A stretch of DNA of 64,000 nucleotides, taken from NCBI GenBank assembly GCA_003116995.1, contig BDSL01000017.1:1-64000 (forward strand). The letters are read 5' to 3'. Each line of letters starts with the position of its first letter. The first letter of the stretch is position 1. The notes below the pieces were generated by a model that was not told where the DNA came from, searched no databases, and saw nothing but the letters and a program-made list of their open reading frames with translations. A program made the translations under genes and the position numbers. Positions 33,901 to 47,530 of the stretch are shown here, in pieces. This stretch comes from Yamagishiella unicocca (Eukaryota > Chlorophyta > Chlorophyceae > Chlamydomonadales > Volvocaceae).

Positions 33901-36900
33901 GGTTCAGCCCGATCACGGGTATCCTGCCGCACTCACGCGCTTCTCCTAACCTTGAGTGTTGTACATGCCCACTCATGACATCAATTAACAACACGCTACT
34001 GTCCTTTAATCGCACCACCATCTCTAGAATTCCTACATAGCGTCAGCCTTCTTTAACTTATGCTCGTTGTATCAACGTCGTCATGCCACGTAGTAGCCAT
34101 ACACATACCTTGAGCAGAATACCGGAGGGTGTGAAGGGCGCTGAAAGTGAAGAATCGTTGCTTCCGGTTGGGTAGAAGCCGGCTCTGGGGTTGGTTGGAT
34201 GGTCGTTATGTACCGGTATGGAAATGAGCGAGGGTTTTCATGTCCTCCAGGTAAGGATACAAAACGGACAAATGTCACTTTGCAACGCATGCAGTGGTGG
34301 CGTTCTTACTACCCACAATTATCCAGCCGTGGCGAAGTTCGCGTTTCGGACGGAAACGATGCCACTTTTCGGCAAAACGAGCATGCTCTAATTTGAACGT
34401 ACATGCCAATGTAGCAAACTACTCCAATCCGAAAGGGCTGCTGGCGTTAGAGCGAGGTAGGGCCACACGGATGGAACCCGAGCAAACCAGCGGCAGGTTG
34501 CAAACATGAACTACAACTACCATATACATATAGCATCGATCGAGCTCCAGCATTTGTGGACATGACCTGGCCTTGTGCACACGCAATCACGTACACCTGT
34601 ACGTGCTAGGTATCCGCACACACCTCATGTACTGGCGCATGAGAGTTGCGCTTCCAGCAGCCTGCACCGCAAGTGATTCGGACGGGGGGCATGCGTTAGC
34701 AAGGAAACCACGTCACATGTGTATAATGGAAAGCATCACATGCGTATATAGGTGTACACAAACAGGACGGGCGAGCGAAGCATACTTGCAGATTGTTGAA
34801 TGCTGAAGTACACCCGTATATGTTATTCATTTACTTAAGTTTGGCAGCTCGTTACAATTTCCCATGCAGAATTACTGCCTAAATGTATGGTGCTCTAAGG
34901 TAGAAGAGCATTGAGGGGAAACGCATGCGGTTTTAGGACTGTATTATAACCGCATTATTTAAATAATAAAACGTTTTCAAGGGGACACTGCTTGTCGGCC
35001 TTTAGGAATTCACGGATAGAGAGCGTATTGTACCCTCGAAAGGCGGTATAGCAACTACTTGCGGGTGCGTCTAGCAATTCAATATCGGCACCGAAATATA
35101 ATGTCTACGAAACCTCCACTTACAGAAAAGGTTAATTTGCAACGCCACGGCTCGGTCGCTTTTGCGTTTTGCAAATTGAACTTCAGTGACGTTTCCGACT
35201 CTCGTAAGCAACGTGCACACATTTATTTATACTTGCAACGCATTAGAAGGATGTGTTTTGTCACATATACCCATGAATGAGGTGGATTTTGAATAAGACG
35301 CGTTTTTTTACCGAATTTGCCAAATAGGTTTGGTTGGAACTAATTGTTATTATTTTCTTAACACATCTCAGGATCATTCCTTGAAAACCCACTGCTGATA
35401 TTGGTTCAGGTCGTATAGTGATTGTCAGTGAGCTAGTAGCCTTACCCCCAGAAAACCCACACGATTGTGAAATTTCGCAAACATCACACTCGAGCTAGCT
35501 AGATAGGGAACTTTAAGACTACCTACCCATGACGTCAGTCGGAATGTTTAGGGTTGGGAATGGTCCACCGCTTTGCCCACGCTCTTTGCCCCCATTTGCC
35601 TCCTCAGTCAATTGCTGTGCTCGGCCGCCACGCAGTTACTGCTTGTGCCTTACCTGGCAGCGGTTTCCGCTGCATCCTAATCGCTGTACTCATGACCCAA
35701 ACAAACTTGCACGTTATCGTAAAAACTAAGCCGACGTCCTGGTGTAAAACAACAAAGGTATTGGCTTACATTGAGAAAATAAAGCCGAAGCGAGTACCTC
35801 GTACCTGCAACGACTCGTCCTCACCCATGTAATACCCAGCGCCGAAGTAATTATATCTACGCTAATAAAACAACAATTCCCCTTGCCGGCAAACCTGCCC
35901 ACGAACAAGTGCAGCCACCAATTGCAGCGACACGCAGCGCCTACCTAGCTATCAATCTACCTAGCTATCTAGCTGGATTCGCTGAACAGATGGATGGAGT
36001 GACGGATTCGACCACCAAGTGGGACCTAACAAATTTCGAGTAAATGGCGATGAAGCCAGGGCTAATAGATGGGCATACAAGGGGGGTTTAGATCGACGGT
36101 AGTGCTGTGCGGTGGATAATTGCAGGTAGGACGGAGGGCATACGTACGTACGCACCACCGAACTTACCAGTGGGGTTGCCGCCGAGGTGCCACTGTAGAC
36201 TGAACTGTAACAAGTCTGCCCTACAAGCGCCATTTGCAGATGGACATGGATGGATAGCATTGCTGAATAAACCAAGTGATAAGAGATATGCATCCTGGAT
36301 TGTCCGTTCTCCAAATGGGTGCTCCGCGTGCCTGGTGGAAATTGCGTTCTTACTTCATTATTTGCATTCCTAGTGGATTACGTACTATCTGCGTTCCTGG
36401 TGGGTACAACCTGCGTGCGTTCCTAGAGGAGTTTTGTGAATACCAGGTAGGATAGGCACATTACTTCAATTTCTTGCTTTGTCTTACCTTCAGGATAGAA
36501 CTGCGAACTTCGAGCAGATCTGATCTTAACACCTGAATGTGCGTGGTTGGGAGATGCAGCGACAGCAGATGCAGGCACGCACCACGCAACAGTGATCATC
36601 TAGTGTTCATGTTTTACAGCCACACGGTGACTAATTGAACAACAGGACGTACATATTTGTAATTTGAATATATGTTATGAACATCGCTGTCATTTAAATG
36701 CCAAGCAAAGCGATAAATAGGAAACCATGAGAGGAAACCATGCATAACCCAATGATGGAAACCACCTACCGGAAGTTGGAAATTAAACATTATACGGAAC
36801 GCCGTACCTATCACCCCACCTACCTGGCGCAATAATGTCGGGTTTGATGCGCCCATCGTCTTCATAATAATGAGGGTATGATGAGGAGCAAAGAAGGGAC

Positions 36901-39900
36901 AGGGATGTCAGAATATCAGCATGTACATTGTGCTTACCATTTTATGTGTAAATAATAATTATATCAGCGTGGTGCCCTTTTCTAAGTATATAATTGTTTT
37001 GTGAATAGTAGACGTGCGTTTTTCTGCACATTAAGGAAACATCGCTTCTGTTGGAAGTGCCAAAATGAGTAACAGTAGTTCAGTTCGGAACACAGACGCG
37101 AATAGTGGCCATATGATGAGTACTATGTATGTTACTATCCTATCTACGTGCTTAAATGAAAGGCGCCAGCGCGCCAATCGCCAAGCCAAACCAATCTACA
37201 TACGTTACCATGGCTAGCTAGCCGGCTGCTGGCCGGCAGGTATTTATTTACAAAATGTACTAGGTGTACTAAAATTATGTGTTATGCCCCAGCCCCAAAT
37301 ACACGGACATCCATGCACATGGTTCGTTCGCGAGTTAGTGGAAAACCAGCACAGACGCAAAAGAAGCGAGTAGTAACCGACCACACCATATATATCAGCT
37401 TAGGCGACGCACGCACGCACGCGCACACGTACAAGGAGTGGGGCCCCAGGAGCTGAACACGGCGATGGAATTTGAGTCCAAGGGCACCTGGATGTTTTAG
37501 TAGTCGTCAGTACGGAGCAAGTAAGGGCCGGGTTATCAGGACGGATTGCGGCAGTCTATTAGGGAGGCCTGTGCTGCTCTGGCAACAATCGACTACGGAA
37601 TTAACTTCCATGCTACCTACCAACGTGCCTATGTTATTTTCAAGGTCGGCACACGCATGTATTCCTCTCGCTTATAATGGACCTAGCTGGCGTTATTCAG
37701 TTTATATTTACGTCCCTACATAACGCCGCACGTGACCACGCGCTGGCTACTAACTTCCAGTGCAAATGATCCATCCACTTCTTGCTTCCCACGTACGTCT
37801 TAGATAGATGCAGCTTACATTTCTACCGGAGATGAACATGCTACCTCCAGCACTTATAAAGCTGATGATGAGCATGCCGACTTCCTACGGCAGGCAGACA
37901 TACCACACATAGAACAGTGCGCGTAAGGGAGGAGTTTATTTCCGGGCGCGATCGAATGAATATGGGGCGGGGCGCATACACATATCGGCTTGCGAATTGC
38001 GTCCAAATAAGCTGAGAAATTACACTTTTTCCCAGATTTTTACAGTGTAAACCACATTAATAACTGAAGTACTCAAAAATATGTTTACGTTCCAAATCGC
38101 CAATACATACCTGCTCAACTGCCGACATCGGCATCACCTCCCGTATAAGCGTGTCGTCATTCGGCCATCCTGGGTCTGGCTTGTAGACCTTCCCCTCTTC
38201 CCTGGCCTGGTTGTCCATGGCCACTGCGGCGACCCCACCAGCCCGCAGGACGTTCTCAAGTTTCTGCGTGTCGTCACAGGACTCCGACCTGCCAGCGTTA
38301 CGCAGCACAAGTACTACAGCGCCGGCGATGCTCTCAGGAGAGTTGCGTAAAGGCTCGCAGCCATCCGCAGGGTTCGCCAGCACCAGGGGCAACTGAAGCC
38401 ATGAAGAGGATAAAGACATGAGTTTGGGTGGGAGCAGTAGCGCGGCGCGCGTGCGTACATGCGTGAGGATCTATGTTCGCAAATGATGTCCATTTTCAAT
38501 CGTACCAGTAATAATGCCAGCATACATGGAATGACTTCTGCCAGCGAGTCGCGACAAACAGTAGCAAGATCGAACGAGCATGCGTCAATTGGTCGTTCGA
38601 ATCATGTCGTCGACTATCTGGCTCCGTTGCTGCTGCTGCAGACGGCACGTTTGCTTTCAGCGCGTGGTTCGTGTTAGTTGTCGAAAACGCACGAACCCAT
38701 GCCGCACCTCTTCGCCCTCAGGGATGACAGCGACGAGAGGCGGCATGTCAGCCCGCTCGACTGGGATAAACTGTGGACACAAGGGACCAAGGAAAGTAAG
38801 CCAATAATGAGTAAGCAATAACATAATCCCAAATTCAATATTGTCAGTACTGTGTGGATGGCTTGCTTCAGTGGCGTGTAGCTAGACAGAATAGCAACAA
38901 GTAGCCGTACCGATGCGTTTTATTTTGCGTGTGTCCTTATTATACGCGTGCTTCCTTGATACGGACGCACCGGTCTCTTGGTAAATGTGCCATGGGGCCC
39001 AACACCCCAGATCGAGTACATGCCGGCGACTTCCCCCAAGGAGGACTGCACCCGGTAGCCGGCGCCCACAGCAACCACGTTCTTGGCGACCGCAGGCCGA
39101 TGAAGTGTGTACTTGTTATAGGTTGCAGCACCTGCGCATTATTAAAGACGGAGGGGCATACAACCGCTTCGTTCGTTATTAATAACGCTGCACTGCTTAT
39201 CATCATCAAAGGGCTCACAGCCGCCGCCCAAGCGTATATGTATACATACGCGTTCCCTATGGCGGGTCGGGGTTACCCACCCCCGCCTTGACGACCCTCC
39301 TAGATAGAGTCCTCGTTGAAATAGTTTTCATTACAAGGTTTCGACGGGACCCGCCGGTAACCTATCCGGGGGGAGGGGACCAAGCGGCCTAAACTCGATA
39401 ACCCCACCGCGTGCATGCACCTATCATGCATCCCGGTTAAATTGAAATGCACCGCGCGGTAACGAACGGAAGTAACCACGCAGCCTAAACCCGGTAAGCC
39501 CAGCGCACACGCGCCTGCCAGACATGTCAAATGGACGACTGGTAACGGGGGGATACTTGTTCTTGCCGTCAGCAGCTCTATGTAGGCCGGCTCGTGCATG
39601 TGTGCTACGATACGGTATATATATATTATGTGTACGTAATCGGACAATCACATCGGCAAGACTTATATGGCTGCTTTGCCTGAGCACTAGGAGAGTTTCA
39701 TCCTACTACTACTACTACTACTTTTACTACTTGGCCGGTCAAAACGAGGTACATACGCGCGCGCACATGCATGGTTCAGCGAGGATTAAGGGCCCGACCG
39801 ACCTCCATTGCCAGCAGATGCGAAGGAAATGAAACCAGGATTCTTCCAGAGGAATCTGTCGTAGCCTGCGCGAGCAAGGAATCCAGCGGGCGAATCAGAG

Positions 39901-42900
39901 ACACTCAATCCGTCACCGTACTAGCTTCGGCGCGTGGTAGATAGATCTGTAGACCAAGCAGCTTGCTACGCACGCACCAGCGGCTGTTGGGATGTGGGTA
40001 TGGTTGGTTGTCTGCCGGAACGAAAGGGAGGTGCACGCACGCGTTTGAATGTATGTGTCGTAGTCGGCCCAAATCATCCACGCAGCCTACCTGCCTATCG
40101 ATCAGTCTGTCCACACATTGTATTACAAGTCAGTGCATTACAATCCTGACATTCGCCAGCCAGCCAGTGCGTCTTGGATAACCAACAGAGAGCGCAGGCA
40201 GGCCACGTACGCCCAGTAATACTTCTCCTGCTGGCACGTACTCACTTGTGCAGTCGTAATTGTACGAAGAGTCGGGGAAGTAGCTGCCCCACGAGTCGCT
40301 CGAGATGGCAGCTCCCGCTTGCGTGTGCATCTGCTCGGATGGGTGTGTATGTGTCCATTGGGGGCAATAATAATAATAATAATGGGTACGCTGGCACTAG
40401 GCCTAGCATGTATTACGGGGGCGGGGCGGTGAGGGTGTTAGTACACCCTATACGCTCGCGCCACCTGTGGGGACAAAAGTTACCCTTAGCCCACCCCCCT
40501 GGCTCCCTGCTGCAGTCCGTTTTCCAGCACTCGGCGGTTCTTGATGATGGCGCCAGCGCTAACCACCGCATGTTGGTGGAGGTGTAGGCAGCATTTGTTG
40601 GCTTGTTCAGCACTGGCTCCCAGGGTTTGGAGTAGTGGCTTGACCGTATTGGGGATGGTGCCGGTGACCCCTAGGGTGATTACCTCATTCCTGGTGTAGT
40701 GCACCGTCCAGCCCGCTCGCTCCAGGGCGTCGGAGAGTTTCTTGTGCTGAATGGTTTTCTCCGTACATTTGTCCGAGTGGTTCAGGTCGCTGGTGTAGCC
40801 TACCTCAATGATGTACACAGGGTATTGGTTCTTGGGTCCAGGCAATCGGCAGGTGGTAGCGTTTCTTGGGATTCTGTTTCCGGGTAGGTTGGGGATGAAC
40901 ATGATGTCCGGGCGCATTTTGCTGACGTTGGGGTCTCGCCGGTCGGTTTCCGTGAACATCCAGAGCGGTGGCCTGTTTCCCGCACAGTGTTCAGGGAGCT
41001 CTTCCGCCCTTCCTGCATCCATGACCATAAGGCCTCCTCCTTTGTTGCCATTGTGCAGGCATGCAGCGACTGCCCGTACGGCGCTGTTATGTCGGTTAAT
41101 GTACGCCCCTACCATAGTTTTGTGACGGCAGCCCCCGAGGATGTGACTGCCGGAGTCAGTTGTGGGGCCTTCCCGGCCGTGGCGGCAGAGGGGGCATTTA
41201 CCGTCCCCGCCTCGGCCGTAGAGCTGTTTGAGTCGGGCATTGTAAAGGTACCCATAGCGCGCGTACAGGACCTGCTTTGTGAGCCAGTGGCCCATACGGT
41301 GTGTGGTGAGATAGGCGTTGCTGAATCGGGCGGAGAGTTCGGGGGCAGCCTCCCTCCAGCGTGCGGTTGACTCGGGGTCGTTGGTGTAACCGCCGTACGT
41401 CTCTGACGGGAGATGCTTTAGGAGTCCCCTATTCAGGTCCGACACAAAACAGGTGTCCCTGCTGCGTGCCGCCCAGTGGATGTGGCGGTATCCCTCGTTG
41501 TCAGCTTCCTCTATTATATCAGCAGCGACTTCTCCGGAGGCCGTAGCCGTGGCTCCAGCGTCTGCCATGTCATTTCCGTGGAGCCCAGTGTGAGAACGTA
41601 CGTGCAGCAGGTGTATCTTAGTGCCGGCCTCGGCGTAGTTTCGGAGCAGGTCGACTATCGATAGTAGTAGTGCTCTGTGCTTGGAAATGTGTAGCTTTTC
41701 TGGCGCATTAATTGCACGCCTTATTAGGTAGAGTGAGGCAATGCTATCGGTAGCAATAGTAGCCCGGTGCTGTTCCTGCACCTCTGGGTCGGCGAGAGCG
41801 GCCCTGATGGCTGCTAGTTCAGCTCTTTGGATAGTGTTCGTATAGTCGATACCGTTGGGGTTTACGTGGGTTGTCTTCCCAGCTTTGTAGTAGGCGGCCC
41901 CAGTGCGCTGCGGCCCTCCTTCCTCGTCGGGCTTAAGGCAGCTGCCATCGGTCCAGGTGATGTTGTCAGCGTCATATTGGAGGCCCAGGGTGGCGGGGAA
42001 GTCCGTCCGACTCGGGCGTTCGTGCGCGTCGGTTGCCGCGATGCATACCGTGAGTGTCGGCGCGCTGGGCGGCTGCGCACGTAGTTCCTTAGCCCTCTTC
42101 CGGGCTCTCCAGCAACACCAGTGCTTGTCCGATTCTCCTTGCTTTTGCTCTATACGCGTGGGTGCGAGTTGTTTAACGCCGTCCCCGCTTTGCATTAGGG
42201 TCGTGCGGAGTTGTTTCCATGCGCAATTATTGAAGGCTTCTAAGCCTGCGCTATTGGCCACTAACAGGATGTCGATTCCACGAGCATATCGCGGGGCGCT
42301 GGAGGCTGTGCCATCACCAGTTCCATTGGGGGCAACATATGGATGCATCTCATCCAACGGATGCGTGCGCCCGATAACCGCCACATGTGCAGTGACCAGC
42401 CCCTTTCATCATCATTATCAGGACGCTACCCGTTTCTGTTTGCGATCACTCTTATTTACCGGTAGATATCCCGTGCTGATGTCCGACGGGGTTTCAAACA
42501 GGGAGCTTCCGTCACCGTGCTCGAAGTCAACGATGCTGATCTTAGCTCCGGGCGCTGCGCCAGTGGCCCTGTCCAGCAGCGTGGGTCCCAGGGGATCGTC
42601 GTCCGACGCTAGCCTTGACCCCGCAACACTGCCGCAGCAATTTGTGCCGTGGCCGTCGTTGTCCAACTGGTCGCCGTACTCGCCGCCTTACAGGAAGTCA
42701 AAGATAGGGCAGCAGTAGTAGTGAGCGAGTGCAGTCATGTTGGGTGCATGGTCACGGACACCGTATCAAGTGTTCCCTTATAATACACGTGTGCACGTCG
42801 CCTTCAAGAATAGAGAGGTAATGCTCCTCGCTTGGGCATTATTGAGTACCGCAGCCAGATGACGTAAAGGATGCTCCGTCTTATGCCTCCGCTGTCGATA

Positions 42901-45900
42901 TCCCATCCTTTGTAAGTATTAGCATGTACAAGTCCCAACTTCGTTCATTGCCACCCACGGCATCCCGTCGTCCATCCGGTGTTCGCCCGCCGCCCGCCCT
43001 TCCTTGCCCATACCTGGTAAGTACATGGCGTACTGCACGACCTTACGATGCTCGGGAATGCTGACGTACGACATATCGCCGACATTCTGTAAGGCGCTGT
43101 CGTTCACCAGCAAGCTGACGTAAGCGCCCGTGTATCTGGGATCCTCGAAATAACACTGATCCACATCCAGGCCCGAGTCGCCCACCTGCAGCCGACATGT
43201 ATCTAGACGTTGACCATACACGATCGAGCAGTACTTGAAGTTTCGCGCACAATGTCGGCGTACGTGGAACGCTGTTGTGACTGTTGAGCGTTGTGTCGCC
43301 GTATATATGTGTGCTAAGCGTAATGCACGTGCGTTACACATGTACATGCATGGGTATTTATTTCAAGTAAGCGATGTTCAGTTATAACAGAGGCAGGCCG
43401 ATAGGAGTACCCGCCGGGAGCATCGGTACGGCCTACATGGGCGCGAGATACCGCTCCATCAAGCAGTCGCAAGCAATTGGTACGTCCATCCATATGCTAC
43501 TTACCCCCACAACCTCGCCCTGGCCCGTCAGGCCCGCAGCCCAGTACGGCATTTCAGACAGCGTGTAGTCGTAGTAGTCATCAAAATGTTCTGGACTAAG
43601 CTCCTCGCCTGCGTGTGTGACAAACACGGTGCACTTGCTACAAACCGTCGTCGAAAGCCTTCAAACGGAAGAAGCAAGACATTGAGCCTCCACGCAGGCC
43701 CTCCAGCAGCAGTCAATCGATCGGCGCAAATACCTACCGAAATGTATGATCCCCAGACGTAATGAACGAAGGGTGACATTGTTTCCGTACGTTCGAATGC
43801 GAGGGCGAACAATGCGACGCCATCAGCGTCCTCGCTTATTACCCCTAACACGCGCGCAGCCGGACACCGCGGGGAAACCAATGCTATCACAACGCAGCTG
43901 CGCCCCAAACCAAGCAAGTGAGTTCATACCGGTTTGCATAAGGATGCTGGCAAGCATGTTGTCGGATTGCGCCATAATCGTTGGCGCCACCCAGTGGACG
44001 AAGGGCCAGCTAGCCAGCCAGGCCAACCCGACCGGTAGGTCCTGTATGTCGCCAGATAGATAAATGCGTGGAAGGAGCAATAATGTAGCTGGTGGCCGAG
44101 AAGCAATACGCATTCACGTGTGGTAGCATTGACGGGTATAAATTGCCTGAAGGACCGATCGACCGGCGGGCACCGACACGCACCGCCGAGTAAGCCGTTT
44201 TGAATGAGGAAGCGACGAAATATGCCACCGAATGTGCACGTACGCAACCCCTCCATCTGCAACAGCAGGCGCCATTCCGGAATGAAGGGCAGTATGGGTG
44301 GTCTTATCTATTGCAGGGCGCCGTCCAGTCAATACGACTATTGCGTCGTACGTACCTTTTGGCAAAGATACACTGACAGCAGCAGCCTGCTGCTGTTTGA
44401 GGGCACAACCACGGGCCAGCAAGCCTCCCCCTCCTCACCACCTTCTGGCTTCTCATGCGCGCCAGCAGCCGCCAGCGCAGCCATCAGCGCCGCAGGCCAC
44501 TCGCTCACAGCCGCCTGCAGCGCCCCCTCAGGCAGCCCAGGCACCAGATCCACTACTACACCGTAACGGGCTGGTGATGGTGCAGCCATTGCAGCTGGCC
44601 CACTCAGCGTTTGGATTCGGCTGAGAAGGAAAGCCGCCTGCTGTGCTTGCATATGCCCATTCTCGTCCCCGGTGCCATCAGTGGCGGCCGCATCCCCGTC
44701 CGTACCAGACGATGGGTCGACGCCTTTGCTGGCAATCAGCGGTGCCCACTCTGGAGAGATCTTGTGATGGGCTGTGTACTCGGCCTGTGGGACAGGGGTG
44801 GCCGGGCGGGCGACGCAAACCTTCGCTATAGGTCGCTTAGGAAGAAACCCTTTGCCACTGTGCGTTAGGTATTTACCAGCAAGCGGCGGTTGGCACCTCA
44901 GTACAATATGCCAGGGTCGTGCACTATTATTGTTCTCAGCGAGCAGCATCGGTAGGATGACCTGGCCTTGTCACCGGTCCAACCCTCCGTGATATCGAAC
45001 ATGCATTCCACCCGCCACATATCATACTCAACACCACACACCAATTCCCGTGTTAGGAACACACAGGCAGCCACGTAGCAGCCAACCTGCCTCTCTGTGC
45101 CCATCACCCACATACACCGCGGCACATGATGGTGTCTATTTGCCGGCGGCCACACCCACCTACCGCTTCAGCGCCGAGTTTCTTCGCTATCCTCAGGGCA
45201 ACTGACGGCTTTGCGGCCAGCAGGATCGTGTTGTCTGACACGTACGACAGGATGGTTGCCTTCTTGGAGGCGAGCGCGGACTGGAGCCGCCTGGCGTGGG
45301 CATCATTGCTGTAGGCGATGAGGAAGAGACGCTGAGAGATAGAGTCACCCCAAGGCGAGGAAGCTGATGATGGGCGCGTATCGCCGACGGAGGCGTCAGC
45401 GGTTGCTGCCTGCGCAGCTGCAGTCTTGGTGGCCTTGCCGACTGCCGAGATGAGGTCCACTGTTGTGACCTGCCTGCGCAAGTGAACATGCTTTTACTCG
45501 GCGCACGTCGCGAGTGGAGAGCTGATCGAGACGATTTTGACACGAAGCGAAGCAGTAGGCAGGAGTGTCAAACGTCAAACGCTTCAATGCTGCAGTGAGA
45601 CAACTGCTGCTGCTGGCTGGGATTCAAATGTTTGTCGGTGCGTGGACGACCCGCCTTCCTTCCATCCACATACCAAATTGCAACATTCGCAATTTCATGT
45701 CCATGCATGCCTGAATGTGCGACCTCTTAACGAACGTTTGCGCGCCTCCGACTACAAGGTAGTGTACGGCAGATCGAATGGGGCTAGGAGAGGATACCCA
45801 GACACTGAACAGCTAACTGCTTGCATCCGCAAGGATCGCTCACCGCAGCTGTACCGGTCCGGTCTTAAGACGTATGACTCGCTGTGCGTGAACCGCTTCA

Positions 45901-45959
45901 AACAGCCAGCAGATGGTCAGGAGCAGCACCAAGGAATAACAGGTAGGGCTTTGCGCCAT
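29891..45959 (-). CDS. gene B: secreted subtilisin-like serine protease with long proline-rich tail
   Basis: The 24 exons, in order, are 45959-45844, 45473-45164, 44784-44356, 44041-43930, 43608-43505, 43185-43014, 42686-42460, 40330-40246, 39865-39803, 39131-38971, 38770-38708, 38392-38111, 37884-37819, 37487-37433, 36859-36824, 36532-36488, 36220-36168, 34661-34624, 34184-34109, 33397-33365, 33084-32882, 32541-32408, 31659-31436 and 30954-29891. Exons 1-23 give 1029 codons in frame. The signal peptide ends near EAVHA (residue 25). The catalytic residues are Asp360 (GDSGLD), His427 (DGHGT), Asn538 (ASAGNGG) and Ser788 (SGTSAATP). The PA domain is residues 615-708, and the C-terminal beta-sandwich is exons 21-23. 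Exon phases match gene A. Intron 7 carries a truncated non-LTR retrotransposon in the same orientation. The proline-rich exon 24 has a one-base shortage (see separate entry); if this is an artefact the protein is about 1383 aa. Confidence 0.85.
39702..39728. repeat. short (CTA)n microsatellite
   Basis: A CTA triplet run with one TTTTA interruption in intron 9 of gene B. Confidence 0.7.
40354..40367. repeat. target-site duplication of non-LTR element, left copy
   Basis: TCCATTGGGGGCAA here is repeated exactly at 42322-42335, on the other side of the non-LTR element. A 14-bp duplication fits target-primed reverse transcription. Confidence 0.85.
40368..42321 (-). mobile_element. 5'-truncated non-LTR retrotransposon with restriction-like endonuclease (Dualen/RandI-like)
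   Basis: The element lies in intron 7 of gene B, same strand as the gene. Its 3' end is a short (ATT)n tail, and it is flanked by the 14-bp duplication TCCATTGGGGGCAA (40354-40367 and 42322-42335). It is truncated at the 5' end, so the reverse transcriptase is missing. The 3' untranslated part is only about 118 bp. Its last ~80 bp closely match the end of the SINE-like element at 61690-61770. Clade placement is from remembered domain order and is tentative. Confidence 0.85.
40486..42321 (-). pseudogene. C-terminal fragment of non-LTR polyprotein: RNase H, CCHC finger, restriction-like endonuclease
   Basis: The open frame continues past the element into the host intron as far as 42384; those first 21 codons are host sequence. 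Numbering from 42384, RNase H shows Asp146 (TDGS), Glu189 (RAEL), Asp213 (ATDS) and the SHTGLHGND motif around 265-272. A CCHC-type finger (CPLC...H...C) lies at 397-419. A restriction-like endonuclease (RPD at 491-493, Glu527 in IIEVGY, then a Lys/Gln-rich helix) follows. RNase H together with this nuclease type is known from algal Dualen/RandI elements. The frame has no internal stop, so insertion was fairly recent, but without the reverse transcriptase it cannot move itself. Confidence 0.8.
42322..42335. repeat. target-site duplication of non-LTR element, right copy
   Basis: Exact repeat of 40354-40367; it marks the truncated 5' end of the element. Confidence 0.85.
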
Positions 45960-46693
45960 CAGCAGCGCGCGAGAGAGCGATCGCCTGAACCGCGCCGAAG
46001 GTTTATGACGTTGCCAGCCTTGCGTCTTGCGAACTTCCTTCAAACAAAATAATTATTGTTTCGAACCAAAATGGCTGCGATGAAGCTGTTGACTGGGAAC
46101 CAGTGCCTCGTGGTCGGTCATTTTGGTTGCAACATGTCGTACGTATAGTGGCGCCCTAGACTTTTACGACACCCGGTCGCTTCATGGCGGCTTCACATCG
46201 AGTCGAGACACGGGAATTCTAACGCATAACCTGGAACCCGGAAACGAAAATAAAAGTAAGCAGTATCACTCGCAAGTAAGCAATGTCACTTCCTTAACGC
46301 TCTTCAAGACACGCAGAATTGGCGTCCAAATTACTTGAACGTTTGCATGCTTGATACCTACGTAATTGATAGGTTGATGAGACTTGAGGTGGACTGGACC
46401 TGTTGCGCTCGGAAGCTGCAAACCGTTCGCCAACAATCCTCAGACACGGACAGTACAAGCAATGGTGGGTAGTTGTGTAATTATTGCAATTCGTAAGATC
46501 GAAGGGATGCGAACACATTCCGCATACGTATTGATACGTAGTGGCGAACTGGCGATGGAAACCTAATATGTACGACAATGCAACTGCACGTCTCTAGGCA
46601 AATGTAAACCCAGTGCAGCTGAATGAGCCACATCGGCTGCATGCCAAGATCGCCGTTGGTGTGAACCAAGCGGAACAAGACCGTCGCCTACCT

Positions 46694-46868
46694 GCCATAG
46701 CGTATCCGTGGACACATTAACCTTGTTATCATGTATGTACAGTGCGGGGATCCGATGCCAAGTGTTTCCTGTTTGAACGCAATGGCCTCCGCTGCACCGC
46801 CGTCCTGCCCGTCGTTTGCCCCGTCAACGGACGTGGCAACCGTCCTGAATGCATCCTTCACTGGTAAA
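46694..46868 (-). other. possible orphan coding exon (unidentified)
   Basis: On the minus strand a TTTTACCAG acceptor is followed by an open stretch including DAFRTVATSVDGANDGQD and AAEAIAFKQETLGIG, then a donor-like GGCAG/GTAGGC. The amino-acid composition looks protein-like, but no partner exon or family is recognised. It may be part of an unmodelled gene or chance. Confidence 0.22.
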
Positions 46869-47488
46869 ATTACAAGAAATCTGCGGGCAGGTAAGTAATG
46901 AGGGTAAGATAGCGCAGTGCGACTTCTGGAGCTTCTTGACCCTCTGCGCACAGTCCCAAGCGAGCAAAACAAAAAGCCGCCTGACGAGGGCATTGTATGG
47001 TAGACGTCATCAGCTCCTTAATACTTACGGGTGCCTTAGAATGGGTGGCAACGGCATTCCGAAGCAGCCAGCAGCAAGCAGCAGCATGGTTTGCCATTGG
47101 TGTTGTGCGGCTGGGTTTCTGTCTCTTTCGTCTCCTTCAGTGTGCTGTTGCCCAGTTTGTTCTGCCTTTTGCTCTGCAGCCCACCTTAACCAGTACTACT
47201 ATTAAGACTGCGTTGCGCATGGTCCCGACCGCATTCTGTTTAGCTGGAGCCCCCCAATGTTTTTCTCATTGTAATAAAAAGGAAGACAACGTCCCTTTGG
47301 ATGGCTGCGGAAACCCGCCGACGGCTTTGTGTCGTGGCAAACACCGTTGGGTTGGTCCCGGATAATGTCACTGCATGCGACCCACGGGTCGAATCCCTGG
47401 CTCTAGCTTGCGTGTCTCGTTTACCATGCTTACGTGCAAACGCGAAGTGGAAGGGTTCACTCTGTTTGCGGTGATCGGTTGTTGTACT

Positions 47489-47530
47489 TGTTACAGTGGG
47501 CTCCAGACCTTAAAAGGTAGAGCCATCGGG
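47489..47530 (-). repeat. dispersed short repeat fragment
   Basis: Inverted 3' part of the family: TTACAGTGGGCTCCAGACC followed by AGAGCCATCGGGCGCA on the plus strand, the inverse of the end seen at 28290-28335. Confidence 0.5.

Noticed and set aside
42336..42384. ATG at 42384 as the true start of the LINE protein
   Set aside because: The first 21 codons lie outside the element, in host intron and the target duplication, so this is an accidental fusion.
47340..47410. tRNA-like GGGTCGAATCCC (B-box-like)
   Set aside because: No complementary T-arm stem, acceptor stem or A box could be matched around it.
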